From positions 3,162,001 to 3,226,000 of the forward strand of contig NZ_AP022588.1 in assembly GCF_010731735.1 (NCBI RefSeq): DNA of 64,000 nucleotides, written 5' to 3'. Below are positions 41,810 to 50,975 of the stretch, piece after piece. The notes below the pieces were generated by a model, which was not told the DNA's origin, did no database searches, and saw only the letters and a program-made list of their open reading frames with translations. This DNA comes from Mycolicibacterium sediminis (GTDB lineage Bacteria; Actinomycetota; Actinomycetes; Mycobacteriales; Mycobacteriaceae). The position numbers were made by a program, and so were the translations under genes. Each line of letters opens with the position of its first letter. Position 1 is the stretch's first letter.

Positions 41810-42019
41810 TCAGTCCTCGATGCGGAAGCCGACCTTCAGGGACACCTGAAAGTGCGCCACGGCGCCGTCCTCGATCTCGCCGCGCACCGACGCGACCTCG
41901 AACCAGTCGAGGTTGCGGGTGGTGCGTGCGGCGCGGCTGATCCCGTTGCGGATGGCGGTGTCGATCCCGTCGGGTGACGTGCCGACGATCTCGATGACGC
42001 GGTAGGTGTGCTCACTCAT
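41810..42019 (-). CDS. dodecin
   Basis: The 69-residue protein matches dodecins, which form dodecameric shells that store flavins or CoA. It has TYRVIEIVGTSPDGID, ARTTRNLDWFEV (flavin-stacking Trp) and a last strand with HFQVSLKVGF. Lengths and order agree completely with the family. It is the last gene of a minus-strand run that starts with the MFS gene at 46917. Confidence 0.95.
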   Translation of the reverse strand: MSEHTYRVIEIVGTSPDGIDTAIRNGISRAARTTRNLDWFEVASVRGEIEDGAVAHFQVSLKVGFRIED

Positions 42020-42075
42020 GTGCTGAGTCGATCACGTATGCGACGGCGGCGGGGCGGAAAAACTCGACGGGATTC

Positions 42076-42837
42076 TCAGCGGGGGTTCTTCTCCCCGGCC
42101 TCCACCGCGACGCCCAACCTGTTCTCCGCGGGTGCCACCGGGCACGTCGCATAGTCGGTGAACGAACACGGCAGGTTGGCCGCCCGGTTGAAGTCGAGGA
42201 CGACGACGCCGTCGGGCTCGGGGGCGCTCACCGCCAGCGACCTGGCGGCCGGATAGGTGGTCACGCCGCTCGTGGCATCGGTGAACAGCACCTGCAGGCC
42301 GCCCTGCTTCCCGACGAACGCAACGAGCCGGTGGGTCGACCCGTCGACCTCGAAGTCGACGACGCCGACGGCACTGTGGTGGTGCTCGAGACCTTCGACG
42401 ACCGCACCGGTCGTCACCGTCGACGGCTCCGCATACGGGGTGAACCTGCCCTCGACCCGCCACCGTTCGCTCGGCGGATAGGCGGGGATGCCCTCGAACG
42501 CGGCCAGCTGCGGCGACTCGGGGTCGTGCACCCGCAGGGCCACCGAACCGGTTCGGCGGATCACCTCGATGCGACGGCGACCGTCCTCGACGAGCAGTCC
42601 GGGTGCCCCCTCGACGGGTTCGAGCCGCGTCGTCCCCTCGATGCCCTCGACGTACACCGCGTCGGCGTCGGCGCGCCACCGACCCGGGAGGTCGGCGATG
42701 GTCTCGAAGTCCTCGGAGAGCCAGTGCAGGCCGGTGATGGCCACCCAGCCCAGAGGTTCGGCGTAGTAGCGTTCGCGCTCCTCGTGCCACTGCGCCCACT
42801 CGGCGGCGAAGTCCGTCCGATCGGTGATGGTCATCAT
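42076..42837 (-). CDS. DUF1684 family protein
   Basis: The 253-residue protein has the WAQWHEERE opening, GLHWLSED and a late DFNRAANLPC block, with YPAARSL before it. These are the signatures of DUF1684, found in actinobacteria and proteobacteria with no established function. The start ATG follows GAAGGGA. It begins 8 bases after the hydroxyacid dehydrogenase stop, so the two are very probably co-transcribed. The family is sometimes called a 'putative hydrolase', without support I can see. Confidence 0.88.
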   Translation of the reverse strand: MMTITDRTDFAAEWAQWHEERERYYAEPLGWVAITGLHWLSEDFETIADLPGRWRADADAVYVEGIEGTTRLEPVEGAPGLLVEDGRRRIEVIRRTGSVALRVHDPESPQLAAFEGIPAYPPSERWRVEGRFTPYAEPSTVTTGAVVEGLEHHHSAVGVVDFEVDGSTHRLVAFVGKQGGLQVLFTDATSGVTTYPAARSLAVSAPEPDGVVVLDFNRAANLPCSFTDYATCPVAPAENRLGVAVEAGEKNPR

Positions 42838-42845
42838 CGGTCCCT

Positions 42846-43757
42846 TCAGTGCGGTTGTCCGGCAACCAGATTGGGTGGTGTCCCGCCTGCGACATAGGCG
42901 TCGATCTGGCGGCGGGCCACCTGCCATGCCCGCTCCCAGGCGCCCGCGGTGCTGCCCGCGACGTGCGGGGTGAGGATCAATCCGGGCGCGGACCACAGCG
43001 GATGGCCGGCCGGCAGAGGCTCTGGTTCGGTGACGTCGAGGGCGGCGCGCAATCGCCCGGAGACCAGTTCGGCGAGCAACGCCTCGGGATCGACCGCGCT
43101 GCCACGCCCCGCGTTCACCACGACGGCGCCGTCGCCCAGCTTGGCCAGGAACCCGGCGTCGACGAGGTGGCGCGTCTCGTCGCTGTCGGGCAGCATCGCG
43201 ACCACGACGTCGGCAGTCGGCAGGAGCGCGTCGACTTCTCTGAGCGCGACGACACCCGGCCGTGCGCTCCGCCCGACCAGGGTCACCTCAGCCTCGAACG
43301 GCGCGAGCCTCGCGGCCAGGTTGGCGCCGAGATCACCAGCGCCCAGCACGACCACGCGCTTGTTGATCAGGGTCTCGGTGTGTCGTGGCCGCCAGACGCC
43401 CTCGGCCTGGTCCGCGGCGAACGTGGGCAGCTCGCGGTAGATCGCGAGCAGCACGGCGACCGTCCACTCGGCCGTCGAACCACCATGCGCGCCACGACCG
43501 TTGGACAGCATGACGCCGTCGGGAAGATGGCGGAGCCACTGCTCGTAGCCGGCGTTGAGGGTCTGCACCAGGCGCAGGTCGGTCAGCTCGGCGAACCTCG
43601 CCCCGATGGCGTCGGCGTGTTCGAAGCCGACGACCACCACCGGCGCGTCGACGTGGTCGGCGGGCCACGGCTCGCCGGGCTCGTAGCGGACCGCCTCGAT
43701 CGTCGTCGAATCCGCCAGCGCCTCGAGACCCAGGTCGTCGGGTACCAGTACCTTCAC
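42846..43757 (-). CDS. D-2-hydroxyacid dehydrogenase family protein
   Basis: The 303-residue NAD-dependent enzyme has the Rossmann motif GAGDLGANLA near residue 139. The catalytic Arg is in NAGRGSAVD, the Glu in DVTEPEPLP and the His in LTPHVAGSTAG near 270. These are the hydroxyacid dehydrogenase triad (Arg/Glu/His). It reduces 2-keto acids or oxidises D-2-hydroxy acids. It lies between the aldo/keto reductase gene (57 bases) and the DUF1684 gene (8 bases), all on the minus strand, so a shared carbonyl-metabolism role is likely. Confidence 0.92.
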   Translation of the reverse strand: MKVLVPDDLGLEALADSTTIEAVRYEPGEPWPADHVDAPVVVVGFEHADAIGARFAELTDLRLVQTLNAGYEQWLRHLPDGVMLSNGRGAHGGSTAEWTVAVLLAIYRELPTFAADQAEGVWRPRHTETLINKRVVVLGAGDLGANLAARLAPFEAEVTLVGRSARPGVVALREVDALLPTADVVVAMLPDSDETRHLVDAGFLAKLGDGAVVVNAGRGSAVDPEALLAELVSGRLRAALDVTEPEPLPAGHPLWSAPGLILTPHVAGSTAGAWERAWQVARRQIDAYVAGGTPPNLVAGQPH

Positions 43758-43814
43758 GGTCGTCCTCCTTCCCCGGGCCCAACCACGCGGGCGCGCCGGG
43801 TATTTCGTCGGCCG

Positions 43815-44885
43815 TCAGACGTCGGAACTCTCCCGCCACAGGTCGATGCCGGAATCCGAGGCGTAACGGTCGATCTCGGTCAGTTCCTTCGGCGAGAACT
43901 CCAGGTTGTCGAGCGCGGCCAGGTTCTCCTTCAGCTGCGCGACGCTCGACGCCCCGATCAGCGTGGAGGTCACCGCGGGATCGCGCAGCACCCAGGCCAA
44001 CGCGAGCTGCGCCAGGGACTGTCCGCGACGTTCGGCGATGCCCGCGAGCCCGCGAAGCCGACCGAGCACCTCGTCGGTGACCAGCTCGTCGTCGAAGGTG
44101 GGTCGGGCCGTCGCGCGGTCGACGTCGCCGGCCGGCTGCTCGAGGTAGCGGTTGGTCAACAGGCCCTGCGCGAGTGCGGTGAACGCGATGGCCCCCATGC
44201 CGGCCTTGCCGAGTTCGGCGGTGAGCCCGCCCTCGATCCACCGGTTCAGCAGGGAGTAGGACGGCTGGTGGATCACCAGCGGTGTCCCCAGCCGGCTCGC
44301 GATCGCCGCCGCCTCGGCTGTCTTGGCCGCCGAGTAGGACGAGATGCCCACGTAGCGGGCCTTGCCCGACCGCACGGCCGTGTCGAGTGCGCCGATGGTC
44401 TCCTCGAGGGGGGTCACCGGGTCGATGCGGTGCGAGTAGAAGACGTCGACGTAGTCCAGGCCGAGACGATCGAGCGAGGCATCAAGGCTCGCAAGCAGAT
44501 ACGCCCGTCCGCCGAGTTGTCCATAGGGGCCCGGCCACATGTCCCAGCCGGCCTTGGTGGAGATGATCAGTTCGTTGCGGTACGGCTTGAAGTCGCGTCG
44601 CAGCATCCGGCCGAAGTTCTCCTCGGCCGACCCGTAGGGCGGGCCGTAGTTGTTGGCCAGGTCGAAGTGCGTGATGCCGTGGTCGAAGGCATAGCGCAGG
44701 ATCTCGCGCTGCCCGTCGAAGGGGCGGTTGTCGCCGAAGTTGTACCAGAGTCCCAGCGACATCGCGGGCAGCAGCAGGCCGGACGTGCCCACCCGGCGAT
44801 AGGGCATCGCGTCGTAGCGGTCTCGCGCCGCCACCCAGGGGTCGTTGGTGAAGGGGACGTCTGCGATGGCGAGGTCTTCGGACAT
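43815..44885 (-). CDS. aldo/keto reductase (YghZ/GPR-type)
   Basis: The 356-residue AKR has the catalytic Asp/Tyr pair in FDLANNYGPPYG, a Lys in ISTKAGW and the His in FYSHRIDP (about residue 145). The terminal GASSVAQLKENLAAL is the NADPH-pocket helix. Length and the YRRVGTSGLLLPAMSLGLW opening place it in the AKR14/YghZ group that reduces L-glyceraldehyde-3-phosphate or methylglyoxal. ATG 44885 is preferred over the preceding GTG. It lies 39 bases after the Ddn-like gene. Confidence 0.9.
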   Translation of the reverse strand: MSEDLAIADVPFTNDPWVAARDRYDAMPYRRVGTSGLLLPAMSLGLWYNFGDNRPFDGQREILRYAFDHGITHFDLANNYGPPYGSAEENFGRMLRRDFKPYRNELIISTKAGWDMWPGPYGQLGGRAYLLASLDASLDRLGLDYVDVFYSHRIDPVTPLEETIGALDTAVRSGKARYVGISSYSAAKTAEAAAIASRLGTPLVIHQPSYSLLNRWIEGGLTAELGKAGMGAIAFTALAQGLLTNRYLEQPAGDVDRATARPTFDDELVTDEVLGRLRGLAGIAERRGQSLAQLALAWVLRDPAVTSTLIGASSVAQLKENLAALDNLEFSPKELTEIDRYASDSGIDLWRESSDV

Positions 44886-44924
44886 CACCCCATCGTATTC
44901 ACCGGACCGCCGCGCGCCATGCCC

Positions 44925-45425
44925 TCACGGCTCGCCGTGCGCGCGGAACACGTCGATGGCCCGCACCGTCTTCAGCATCACGATCGGGATGTGGCGGGTC
45001 GTGGACGACTGGTAGGCGAGGTAGGGCGGGTAGAGATGGGTCATGTAGGACCAGACGGAGTGCCGCTCGTCGTCGACGGGTTCCCGCCACGTGGCCTCGA
45101 ACGCCTGGGTGGCGATCTGAACGTCGATCGTCTCGCTGTCGAGGATGTTGAGGTACCACTGGGGATGGTCGTCGGCGCCGCCCTTGGACGCGACGATCAC
45201 GATCTCCCCGGCGACGTTGCCGTAGATCAGCGGGGTGACTCGCGGTGTGCCGGACTTGCGCCCGGCGCACCGGATCAGGCAGTGGGTCGTCATCGCGTGC
45301 CCACCCACCGAACTGATGTCGACGACGTGCCCCTCGGCGCCACCGGATCGCAGGTAGGTGTTCAGGTGCTGCCGAGTCCAGTCGCCGACTTCGGCTCGGA
45401 TGGCTGCGGCGTCGGCATCGGCCAT
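44925..45425 (-). CDS. Ddn-like deazaflavin (F420)-dependent nitroreductase family protein
   Basis: The 166-residue protein has the family's RKSGTPRVTPLIYGN near residue 55, HPQWYLNI near 88 and TTRHIPIVML near 145. These are typical of the Ddn/DUF385 family, which uses F420H2 for reduction of quinones or nitroimidazoles. It sits between the MFS gene (31 bases upstream) and the aldo/keto reductase gene (39 bases). That placement suggests a small redox operon. Confidence 0.87.
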   Translation of the reverse strand: MADADAAAIRAEVGDWTRQHLNTYLRSGGAEGHVVDISSVGGHAMTTHCLIRCAGRKSGTPRVTPLIYGNVAGEIVIVASKGGADDHPQWYLNILDSETIDVQIATQAFEATWREPVDDERHSVWSYMTHLYPPYLAYQSSTTRHIPIVMLKTVRAIDVFRAHGEP

Positions 45426-45456
45426 TGCGGTGTCTCCTGATGGGTGGTCGGGGCCG

Positions 45457-46917
45457 TCAGGCCGGTGCGGGTGCGTCGTCGTCGGCGGTCAGCGGTCGGG
45501 CGATGGACTCGAGACTCTGCCCTTCGGCCTTGACGCCCAAGAAGATCTCGACGACGCCCGCGATGACCATCAGAGCACCCCCGAGGAAGTATCCGGGTGC
45601 GATCCCGGTGATGTCGCCACTTCCGGACGCGTTCTCGATCAGGACGCCGAACAGGAGCGGACCCGTGATGCCGCCGACCGCGGTGCCGATCGCATAGAAG
45701 AACGCGATGCAGAGCGCGCGTGTCTCCATCGGGAACACCTCGCTGGCAGTCAGATACGCCGAACTCGCTCCCGCCGAGGCGAAGAAGAAGATGATCGCGC
45801 CGAACAGCGTCAGGGTCACCGCGGTGACCGAGCCGAGGAAGAAGCCGACGACGGCGAGCAGGACACCGGACAGGATGTAGGTGCCCGCGATCATCCGGAC
45901 CCGGCCCACGGTGTCGAACAACGGGCTCAGCGCCAACGCCCCGATGAAGTTGCTGGCGGCGAAGATCGCGATGTAGTAGCCGGTCTGCTCGACGCCGAAG
46001 AAGGTCGAAAGGGTGTCGCCGTAGGTGAAGTAGAAGGCGTTGTAGAGGAAGGCCTGGCCGACGAACAGGGCAAAGCACAGCACGGTCCGCCGGGGATACA
46101 TTGTGAACACCGTCTTGGCGATGAGGGCGATGCCGATCGTCTTGCGCTGCCGGATCGTGATGGTGTCCGACACCTCCGCCAGAGGCCCCTTCTCGCGGGT
46201 GATGCCGTCCTCGATCTGGGCGACGATGCGCTCACCCTCGTCCTCCCGGCCGTGGATGAACAACCAGCGCGGGCTCTCGGGGACGTGGCGGCGCACCAGC
46301 AGAACGCCGACGCCGAGTATCGCCCCGAGACCGAACGCCAGTCGCCAGCCCCACTCGGCGTCGATCACCGTCGGGTCGAGCAGTGGAATGGTCAGCAGCG
46401 CACCACCCGCCGCGCCGATCCAGAAGGAGCCGTTGATGACGACGTCGACCCGGCCCCGGTACTGCGCGGGGATCAGTTCGTCGATGGCGGAGTTGATCGC
46501 GGCGTACTCCCCACCGATCCCCGCCCCGGTCAGGAACCGCGCCGCGAAGTACCACATGGGGTTCATCGAGAACGCGGTCAGCACGGTCGCGAAGATGTAC
46601 ACGCCGAGAGTGACGAGGAACAGCTTCTTGCGGCCGAAGCGGTCGGTGAGCTGGCCGAAGAACAGCGCGCCGACGCATGCGCCCGCCACGTACACCGCAC
46701 CGGCGAGACCGATCTGCGAGCTGCTCAGCCCGAGTCCGGTGTCGGTCGACTTCAAGGCGTCCGACATCGACCCGACGATGGTCACCTCGAGGCCGTCGAG
46801 GATCCACACGGTGCCCAGGCCGATGACCACGAGCCAGTGCCATCGCGCCCACGGCAGCCGATCCATGCGCGCCGGGATGTCGGTCTCGATCCGACCGAGT
46901 TCGACTCCAGATGCCAT
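45457..46917 (-). CDS. MFS transporter, sugar/metabolite porter type
   Basis: The 486-residue 12-helix transporter has GQLTDRFGRKKLFLVT in loop 2-3 and PESPRWLFIHGR after helix 6, the sugar-porter hallmark. The second-half motif FDTVGRVRMIAGTY is also present. It probably imports a small organic nutrient with protons. The start ATG 46917 follows GGGGAGGT. It leads a six-gene minus-strand run (to the dodecin gene at 41810) and is divergent from a degenerate GGDEF protein gene. Confidence 0.9.
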   Translation of the reverse strand: MASGVELGRIETDIPARMDRLPWARWHWLVVIGLGTVWILDGLEVTIVGSMSDALKSTDTGLGLSSSQIGLAGAVYVAGACVGALFFGQLTDRFGRKKLFLVTLGVYIFATVLTAFSMNPMWYFAARFLTGAGIGGEYAAINSAIDELIPAQYRGRVDVVINGSFWIGAAGGALLTIPLLDPTVIDAEWGWRLAFGLGAILGVGVLLVRRHVPESPRWLFIHGREDEGERIVAQIEDGITREKGPLAEVSDTITIRQRKTIGIALIAKTVFTMYPRRTVLCFALFVGQAFLYNAFYFTYGDTLSTFFGVEQTGYYIAIFAASNFIGALALSPLFDTVGRVRMIAGTYILSGVLLAVVGFFLGSVTAVTLTLFGAIIFFFASAGASSAYLTASEVFPMETRALCIAFFYAIGTAVGGITGPLLFGVLIENASGSGDITGIAPGYFLGGALMVIAGVVEIFLGVKAEGQSLESIARPLTADDDAPAPA

Positions 46918-47040
46918 CCCGACCTCCCCGGTGCGCGCCCGAGGTCCGGAGTGCCACCGGCAACCGTCGTTCAAACCCGTCCACGAGAGACTGTGGACCC
47001 ACGGGCGGATCGACGTACGAGCGACGAACGGTGACGGGTG

Positions 47041-48147
47041 ATGAACGCGAGCGGGTGGCGGCGCGGCGGCGACCACTACTACTGGCTGACCGCCTTCCTC
47101 GCCGCCCACGACCTGCAGAGGCGGACGTGCCGCGCCGTCGCGGCGAGCATCTTCGGTCTCGGTGCGATCGGTCCGATCCTCTCGCTCGGCGTGCTCGGGC
47201 CCGGCAGCGCCGCGGGGATGGTCGTCATGGCCGGGGTGTCGTCGTGCTGCGTCGTGATGGCGCTGCTGTGGCTGCGGCCGGGCTGGCCGAGCCGGCGCGT
47301 CTCGTGGGCCTGCGTGGTCGTGGGCACCGTGTGCATCGCGGCGTCGTCCATCGTCGTCCCGTCGCACTCCCTGGGCATCCTGGGTGTCACGACGTACGCG
47401 GTGCTCGGGTCCTTCGTCGTGGTGTTCCACTCGCTGCGACTGCTGATCTTCACGTGGACCGTCGGGGCGGGCGCGCTGGCGTACCTGGCGGTGCGCCTGG
47501 CCGAGGACGACGTGTCCATGGCGGTGGCCACGGTGCTGTTGATCGTCCTGGTGAACGTGTTCGCCGTCTTCGCCTGCCGCATGGTGGTCCGGCTGATCGC
47601 CAACGACACGCCCTACGGCGACCTCGAGCCGGTCACCGGCCTGCCCGGTCGGCACGCCTTCTTCGAGAGGGTGTCGGGTCTGATCGGGGCCCGCACCCGC
47701 GACGACGACCGCCAGCTCGTCGTCGTCGTGGTCAACCTCGACGGGTACTCGCTGATGGTGGACGTGCGGGGCCGGGCCGAGGCCGACGGCGCACGCGTCG
47801 GCGTCGCCAGGGCCCTCCGTGAGACCGCCCGCCGGGACGCGGTCATCGCACACCCCGGCGACGCCGAGTTCTGGGTCGCCGATCTGTTCACCACCCGCGA
47901 CCCGCATCCGCTGGCCGAGCGCATCCGCGGAGCCGTCGCGAACTCGCGCTCGGGGTTGACCGCCAGCGTGGGCGTGGTGTGCACGCCACTCGAACCGCTG
48001 GCCGCGGTGCCCACCGACGACGTCGTCGAGGAACTGCTGAACATCGCCATCTCGGCCATGTTCGAGGCGCGCCGGGCCGGCGGAAACCAGACGCGCGACG
48101 CCATCGACCCCGCACTGACGGTGCTGGCCCCGCCCCGGGAGGACTGA
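47041..48147 (+). CDS. membrane protein with degenerate GGDEF domain
   Basis: The 368-residue protein has about six membrane helices in its first 180 residues. A GGDEF-fold domain (about 190-340) then begins at EPVTGLPGRHAFFERV. The catalytic signature is HPGDAEFW instead of GGDEF, so it cannot make c-di-GMP. It may bind GTP or regulate by protein contact. Helices and domain order resemble other mycobacterial degenerate GGDEF sensors. The start ATG 47041 is preceded in frame by a GTG at 47038. It is divergent from the MFS gene. Confidence 0.85.
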   Translation: MNASGWRRGGDHYYWLTAFLAAHDLQRRTCRAVAASIFGLGAIGPILSLGVLGPGSAAGMVVMAGVSSCCVVMALLWLRPGWPSRRVSWACVVVGTVCIAASSIVVPSHSLGILGVTTYAVLGSFVVVFHSLRLLIFTWTVGAGALAYLAVRLAEDDVSMAVATVLLIVLVNVFAVFACRMVVRLIANDTPYGDLEPVTGLPGRHAFFERVSGLIGARTRDDDRQLVVVVVNLDGYSLMVDVRGRAEADGARVGVARALRETARRDAVIAHPGDAEFWVADLFTTRDPHPLAERIRGAVANSRSGLTASVGVVCTPLEPLAAVPTDDVVEELLNIAISAMFEARRAGGNQTRDAIDPALTVLAPPRED

Positions 48148-48253
48148 CCGGACGCGGGTCGCGCTGGTGCGCTGACCGGCGGGTTCCCATGGTGTGACGT
48201 ACGAGACAGGGGTCCGGGCGTGCGTTATCGGCCGCCGGCCGCGTCCAACCAAC

Positions 48254-48562
48254 ATGACGAACAACAACGGACACGACTCGGCAGGATCCCTCGTGGGCGC
48301 GGGGCCCGTCGCCGGTGAGACGCTCAAGGACCGGACCAGCTGGCCGGGCTACGGGTTGATCGTCCTCAGCCTGTTCGCCCTCGCGTCGGGTCTGACGGCG
48401 CTGGCCACCGGCCACGGTGGTCCGGCCGCCGGGGCGCTCACCGTCGCGGTGATCGCCATGGTCGCGGGCATCGCCTGGACGGTGGTCCGGCACCGGCGGC
48501 TGTCCCTCCAGATCAGCACCGGGACCCCGGAACGTCCCGAGGACCTCGGCCCGGTCACCTAG
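48254..48562 (+). CDS. usfY: UsfY-like small membrane protein
   Basis: The 102-residue protein has the UsfY pattern: an AGPVAGETLKD lead, WPGYGLIVLSLF (first helix), a TGHGG turn, a second helix AVIAMVAGIAWTVV and HRRL after it. This agrees with mycobacterial UsfY, encoded next to sigF in M. tuberculosis. Here no sigF, rsbW or other UsfX-region gene is adjacent. The start ATG 48254 is used because upstream sequence differs. I could not locate a sigF promoter. Confidence 0.78.
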   Translation: MTNNNGHDSAGSLVGAGPVAGETLKDRTSWPGYGLIVLSLFALASGLTALATGHGGPAAGALTVAVIAMVAGIAWTVVRHRRLSLQISTGTPERPEDLGPVT

Positions 48563-48605
48563 GCGGCGTCGGCTCCGGCGCTGACGCGCGCGATAATCTC
48601 TGCCC

Positions 48606-49340
48606 GTGGTCCTCGAACACACCCCGTCGATCCCCGATGACGACGACGTCCCGGGCGAGATCGTCGTGCACGACGAACTGCCCTCGACCGACGGGGTGGC
48701 CGTCCAGCCCATCGACCAGGCCCTCCAGGGCGGCGCGCCGCAGCGCGTCGGCCGGTTCGAGTACCACTACGCCACCGACACGTGGACGTGGTCGGACACC
48801 GTCGCCCGGATGCATGGGTACGAGCCCGGCGAGGTCACGCCCACCACCGAACTCGTGCTAGGCCACAAGCACCCCGACGACCTGGCCAAGGTGAAGGGAC
48901 TGCTCGTGCAGTCCGCCGCACCGTTCAGCAGCAGGCATCGCATCATCACCACGGGCGGCGACACCCGCAGCGTCGTCGTCGTCGGGGAGGCCGTCACCGG
49001 ACCCGACGGTGAGACGACCGCGACGCGCGGCTTCTACATCGACATCACCGCCAGCGTCGACTCCGAGATCCAGCAGACCGTCAGCGAAGAACTCTCGGTG
49101 ATCGTCGCCCATCGGGAGGTCATCGACCAGGCGAAGGGCATGCTTCAGCTGCTGTACGACCTGGATGCCGACGCCGCGTTCAGCGTGCTCCGGTGGCGGT
49201 CGCAGGAGACCAACGTCAAGCTCCTGGTCATCGCCGAGAAGCTCGTCGCGGAACTGCCCGGACTGCTGAAGGTGCCGGACGGCGCACGCGTTCCCGTCGA
49301 CCACTACCTGATGACGCTGCAGACCCCGGACGAGCAGTAG
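48606..49340 (+). CDS. PAS and ANTAR domain regulator
   Basis: The 244-residue protein has an N-terminal PAS domain (about 45-150, RVGRFEYHYATDTWTWSDTV). A C-terminal ANTAR RNA-binding domain follows (about 155-225), with VIDQAKGMLQLLYDLDADAA. It ends in a polar 20-residue tail. The GTG at 48606 opens the frame. It is the second ANTAR protein in this window. It converges on the SulP transporter gene with 1 base between stops. The PAS ligand is unknown, so it probably senses small molecules or light/redox. Confidence 0.87.
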   Translation: MVLEHTPSIPDDDDVPGEIVVHDELPSTDGVAVQPIDQALQGGAPQRVGRFEYHYATDTWTWSDTVARMHGYEPGEVTPTTELVLGHKHPDDLAKVKGLLVQSAAPFSSRHRIITTGGDTRSVVVVGEAVTGPDGETTATRGFYIDITASVDSEIQQTVSEELSVIVAHREVIDQAKGMLQLLYDLDADAAFSVLRWRSQETNVKLLVIAEKLVAELPGLLKVPDGARVPVDHYLMTLQTPDEQ

Positions 49341-49341
49341 G

Positions 49342-50865
49342 TCACTCGGGCGCGCCGAGCCGTCCCGATAGGCGGTCCCGCCGGTCGGCCGAGTCGGCGT
49401 CGAGGCCGACGATCTCGACCTCCTTGCCCCGGGCCCGGTACCTCGTCGTGACCGCATCCAGGGCGGCGACGGTCGAGGCGTCCCAGATGTGCGAGTCGGT
49501 CATGTCGATGACGACGTGGTGTGGGTCGCCGGTGTAGTCGAACTGGTAGACGAGATCGTTGCTCGAGGCGAAGAAGAGCGCGCCGGTAACTCGATAGACG
49601 ACGGTGTCGTCGTCGGTCTCGGGTGTGTCGACCTTCTCGACGGTGACGAGGTGGGCGACGCGGCGGGCGAACAGGACCATCGCGGTGACGGATCCGACGA
49701 TCACGCCGTAGGCGAGGTTGCTGGTGGCCACGGTCACCACCACGGTGGCGACCATCACCAGCGTCTCGCTGCGCGGCATTCTGCGCAGGGTGGACGGGTG
49801 CACGCTGTGCCAGTCGAAGGTGCCCACCGACACCATGATCATCACCGCGACGAGGGCCGCCATCGGGATGGTCCCGACGACGTCGCCGAGTCCCACCACC
49901 AGCCCCAGCAGGAAGAGCCCGGCCAGGAACGTCGAGATGCGGGTGCGTGCCCCCGACACCTTCACGTTGATCATCGTCTGGCCGATCATGGCGCACCCAC
50001 CCATGCCGCCGAACAGCCCGGTGACGACGTTCGCGACACCCTGCCCCCACCCCTCGCGGGTCTTGTTGCTGTGGGTGTCGGTGATGTCGTCGACCAGCTT
50101 GGCGGTCATCAGGGACTCGAGCAGGCCGACCAGCGCCATGGCCAACGCATAGGGAGCGATGATCGCCAGCGTCGCGGCGGTGAGCGGAACCTGGGGGAGC
50201 AGCAACTGCGGGAGGCTGGACGGCAGCTCGCCCTCGTCGCCGACGTTGGGGACGTGCAAGTGGAAGATCACGACCACCGAGGTGAGGAGCACGATGGCGA
50301 TCAGCGGGGCGGGTATCGCCGTGGTGAGCCTGGGCAGCAGGACCATCACCAGCAGCGCGGCGGCCACCAGCGGATAGACCAGCGCGGGGACGCCGATCAG
50401 GTAGGGCAGCTGCGAGGCGAAGATGAGGATCGCCAGCGCATTGACGAAACCCACCATGACGCTGCGGGGGACGAAGCGCATCAGTCGAGCCACGCCCGCG
50501 GCGCTCAGCGCGATCTGCAGTACACCCGCGAGGAGCACCGTGGCGATGAGGTAGTCGAGTCCGTGCTCGCGGACCAAGGGTGCGATCACCAGGGCGACGG
50601 CGCCGGTCGCCGCCGAGATCATGGCCGGCCGGCCTCCGGTGATGGCAATGGTCACCGCCATCGTGAAGGACGCGAACAGACCCACCCGCGGGTCGACGCC
50701 GGCGATGATCGAGAACGAGATGGCCTCCGGGATGAGCGCCAGTGCCACGACAAGCCCGGCCAGCACCTCGGTCTTCAACCGTCGGGGGGACCGCAGCGCG
50801 GCCAGCACCGACGTGCTCGGATCGCCGGCCTCCCGGATCACCGGTGCGGGCTGGGGGAGGGACAC
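49342..50865 (-). CDS. SulP family anion transporter with STAS domain
   Basis: The 507-residue SulP transporter has about 12 helices and a C-terminal STAS domain (about 395-490). SulP markers are LIPEAISFSIIAGVDPRVGL in the first helices and LVGLLESLMTAKLVDD near 245. The STAS section has VVIDMTDSHIWDASTVAALD. It moves sulfate, bicarbonate or another anion. It converges on the PAS-ANTAR gene with no real gap. Its start is the ATG at 50865. Confidence 0.92.
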   Translation of the reverse strand: MSLPQPAPVIREAGDPSTSVLAALRSPRRLKTEVLAGLVVALALIPEAISFSIIAGVDPRVGLFASFTMAVTIAITGGRPAMISAATGAVALVIAPLVREHGLDYLIATVLLAGVLQIALSAAGVARLMRFVPRSVMVGFVNALAILIFASQLPYLIGVPALVYPLVAAALLVMVLLPRLTTAIPAPLIAIVLLTSVVVIFHLHVPNVGDEGELPSSLPQLLLPQVPLTAATLAIIAPYALAMALVGLLESLMTAKLVDDITDTHSNKTREGWGQGVANVVTGLFGGMGGCAMIGQTMINVKVSGARTRISTFLAGLFLLGLVVGLGDVVGTIPMAALVAVMIMVSVGTFDWHSVHPSTLRRMPRSETLVMVATVVVTVATSNLAYGVIVGSVTAMVLFARRVAHLVTVEKVDTPETDDDTVVYRVTGALFFASSNDLVYQFDYTGDPHHVVIDMTDSHIWDASTVAALDAVTTRYRARGKEVEIVGLDADSADRRDRLSGRLGAPE

Positions 50866-50975
50866 GACGCCGAGCGTAGTCAGTTCGTGCGTTCGCGCCC
50901 TTCGGCGGTGGCGCGCACGAGTGCATCGGTCAGCAGTTCGCGGACATGACCGTCACGACGGCTGCGTCGGTTCAC

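Noticed and set aside
42849..45440. An 863-codon plus-strand open frame over four minus-strand enzymes
   Set aside because: It crosses several genes and gaps with clear families on the other strand, and its composition (rich in R, G and H) is that of a codon shadow.
45358..47034. A 558-codon plus-strand frame opposite the MFS gene
   Set aside because: It overlaps a 12-helix transporter with sugar-porter motifs and consists of charged, low-complexity residues.
48148..48253. A SigF-type promoter before the UsfY-like gene
   Set aside because: A GTTT-like -35 with a GGGTAT-like -10 at the right spacing could not be found.
45457..48327. The full 956-codon minus-strand frame ending at the MFS gene
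   Set aside because: Its upstream half overlaps the degenerate GGDEF gene and is low complexity. The true MFS start is ATG 46917 with a strong ribosome binding site.
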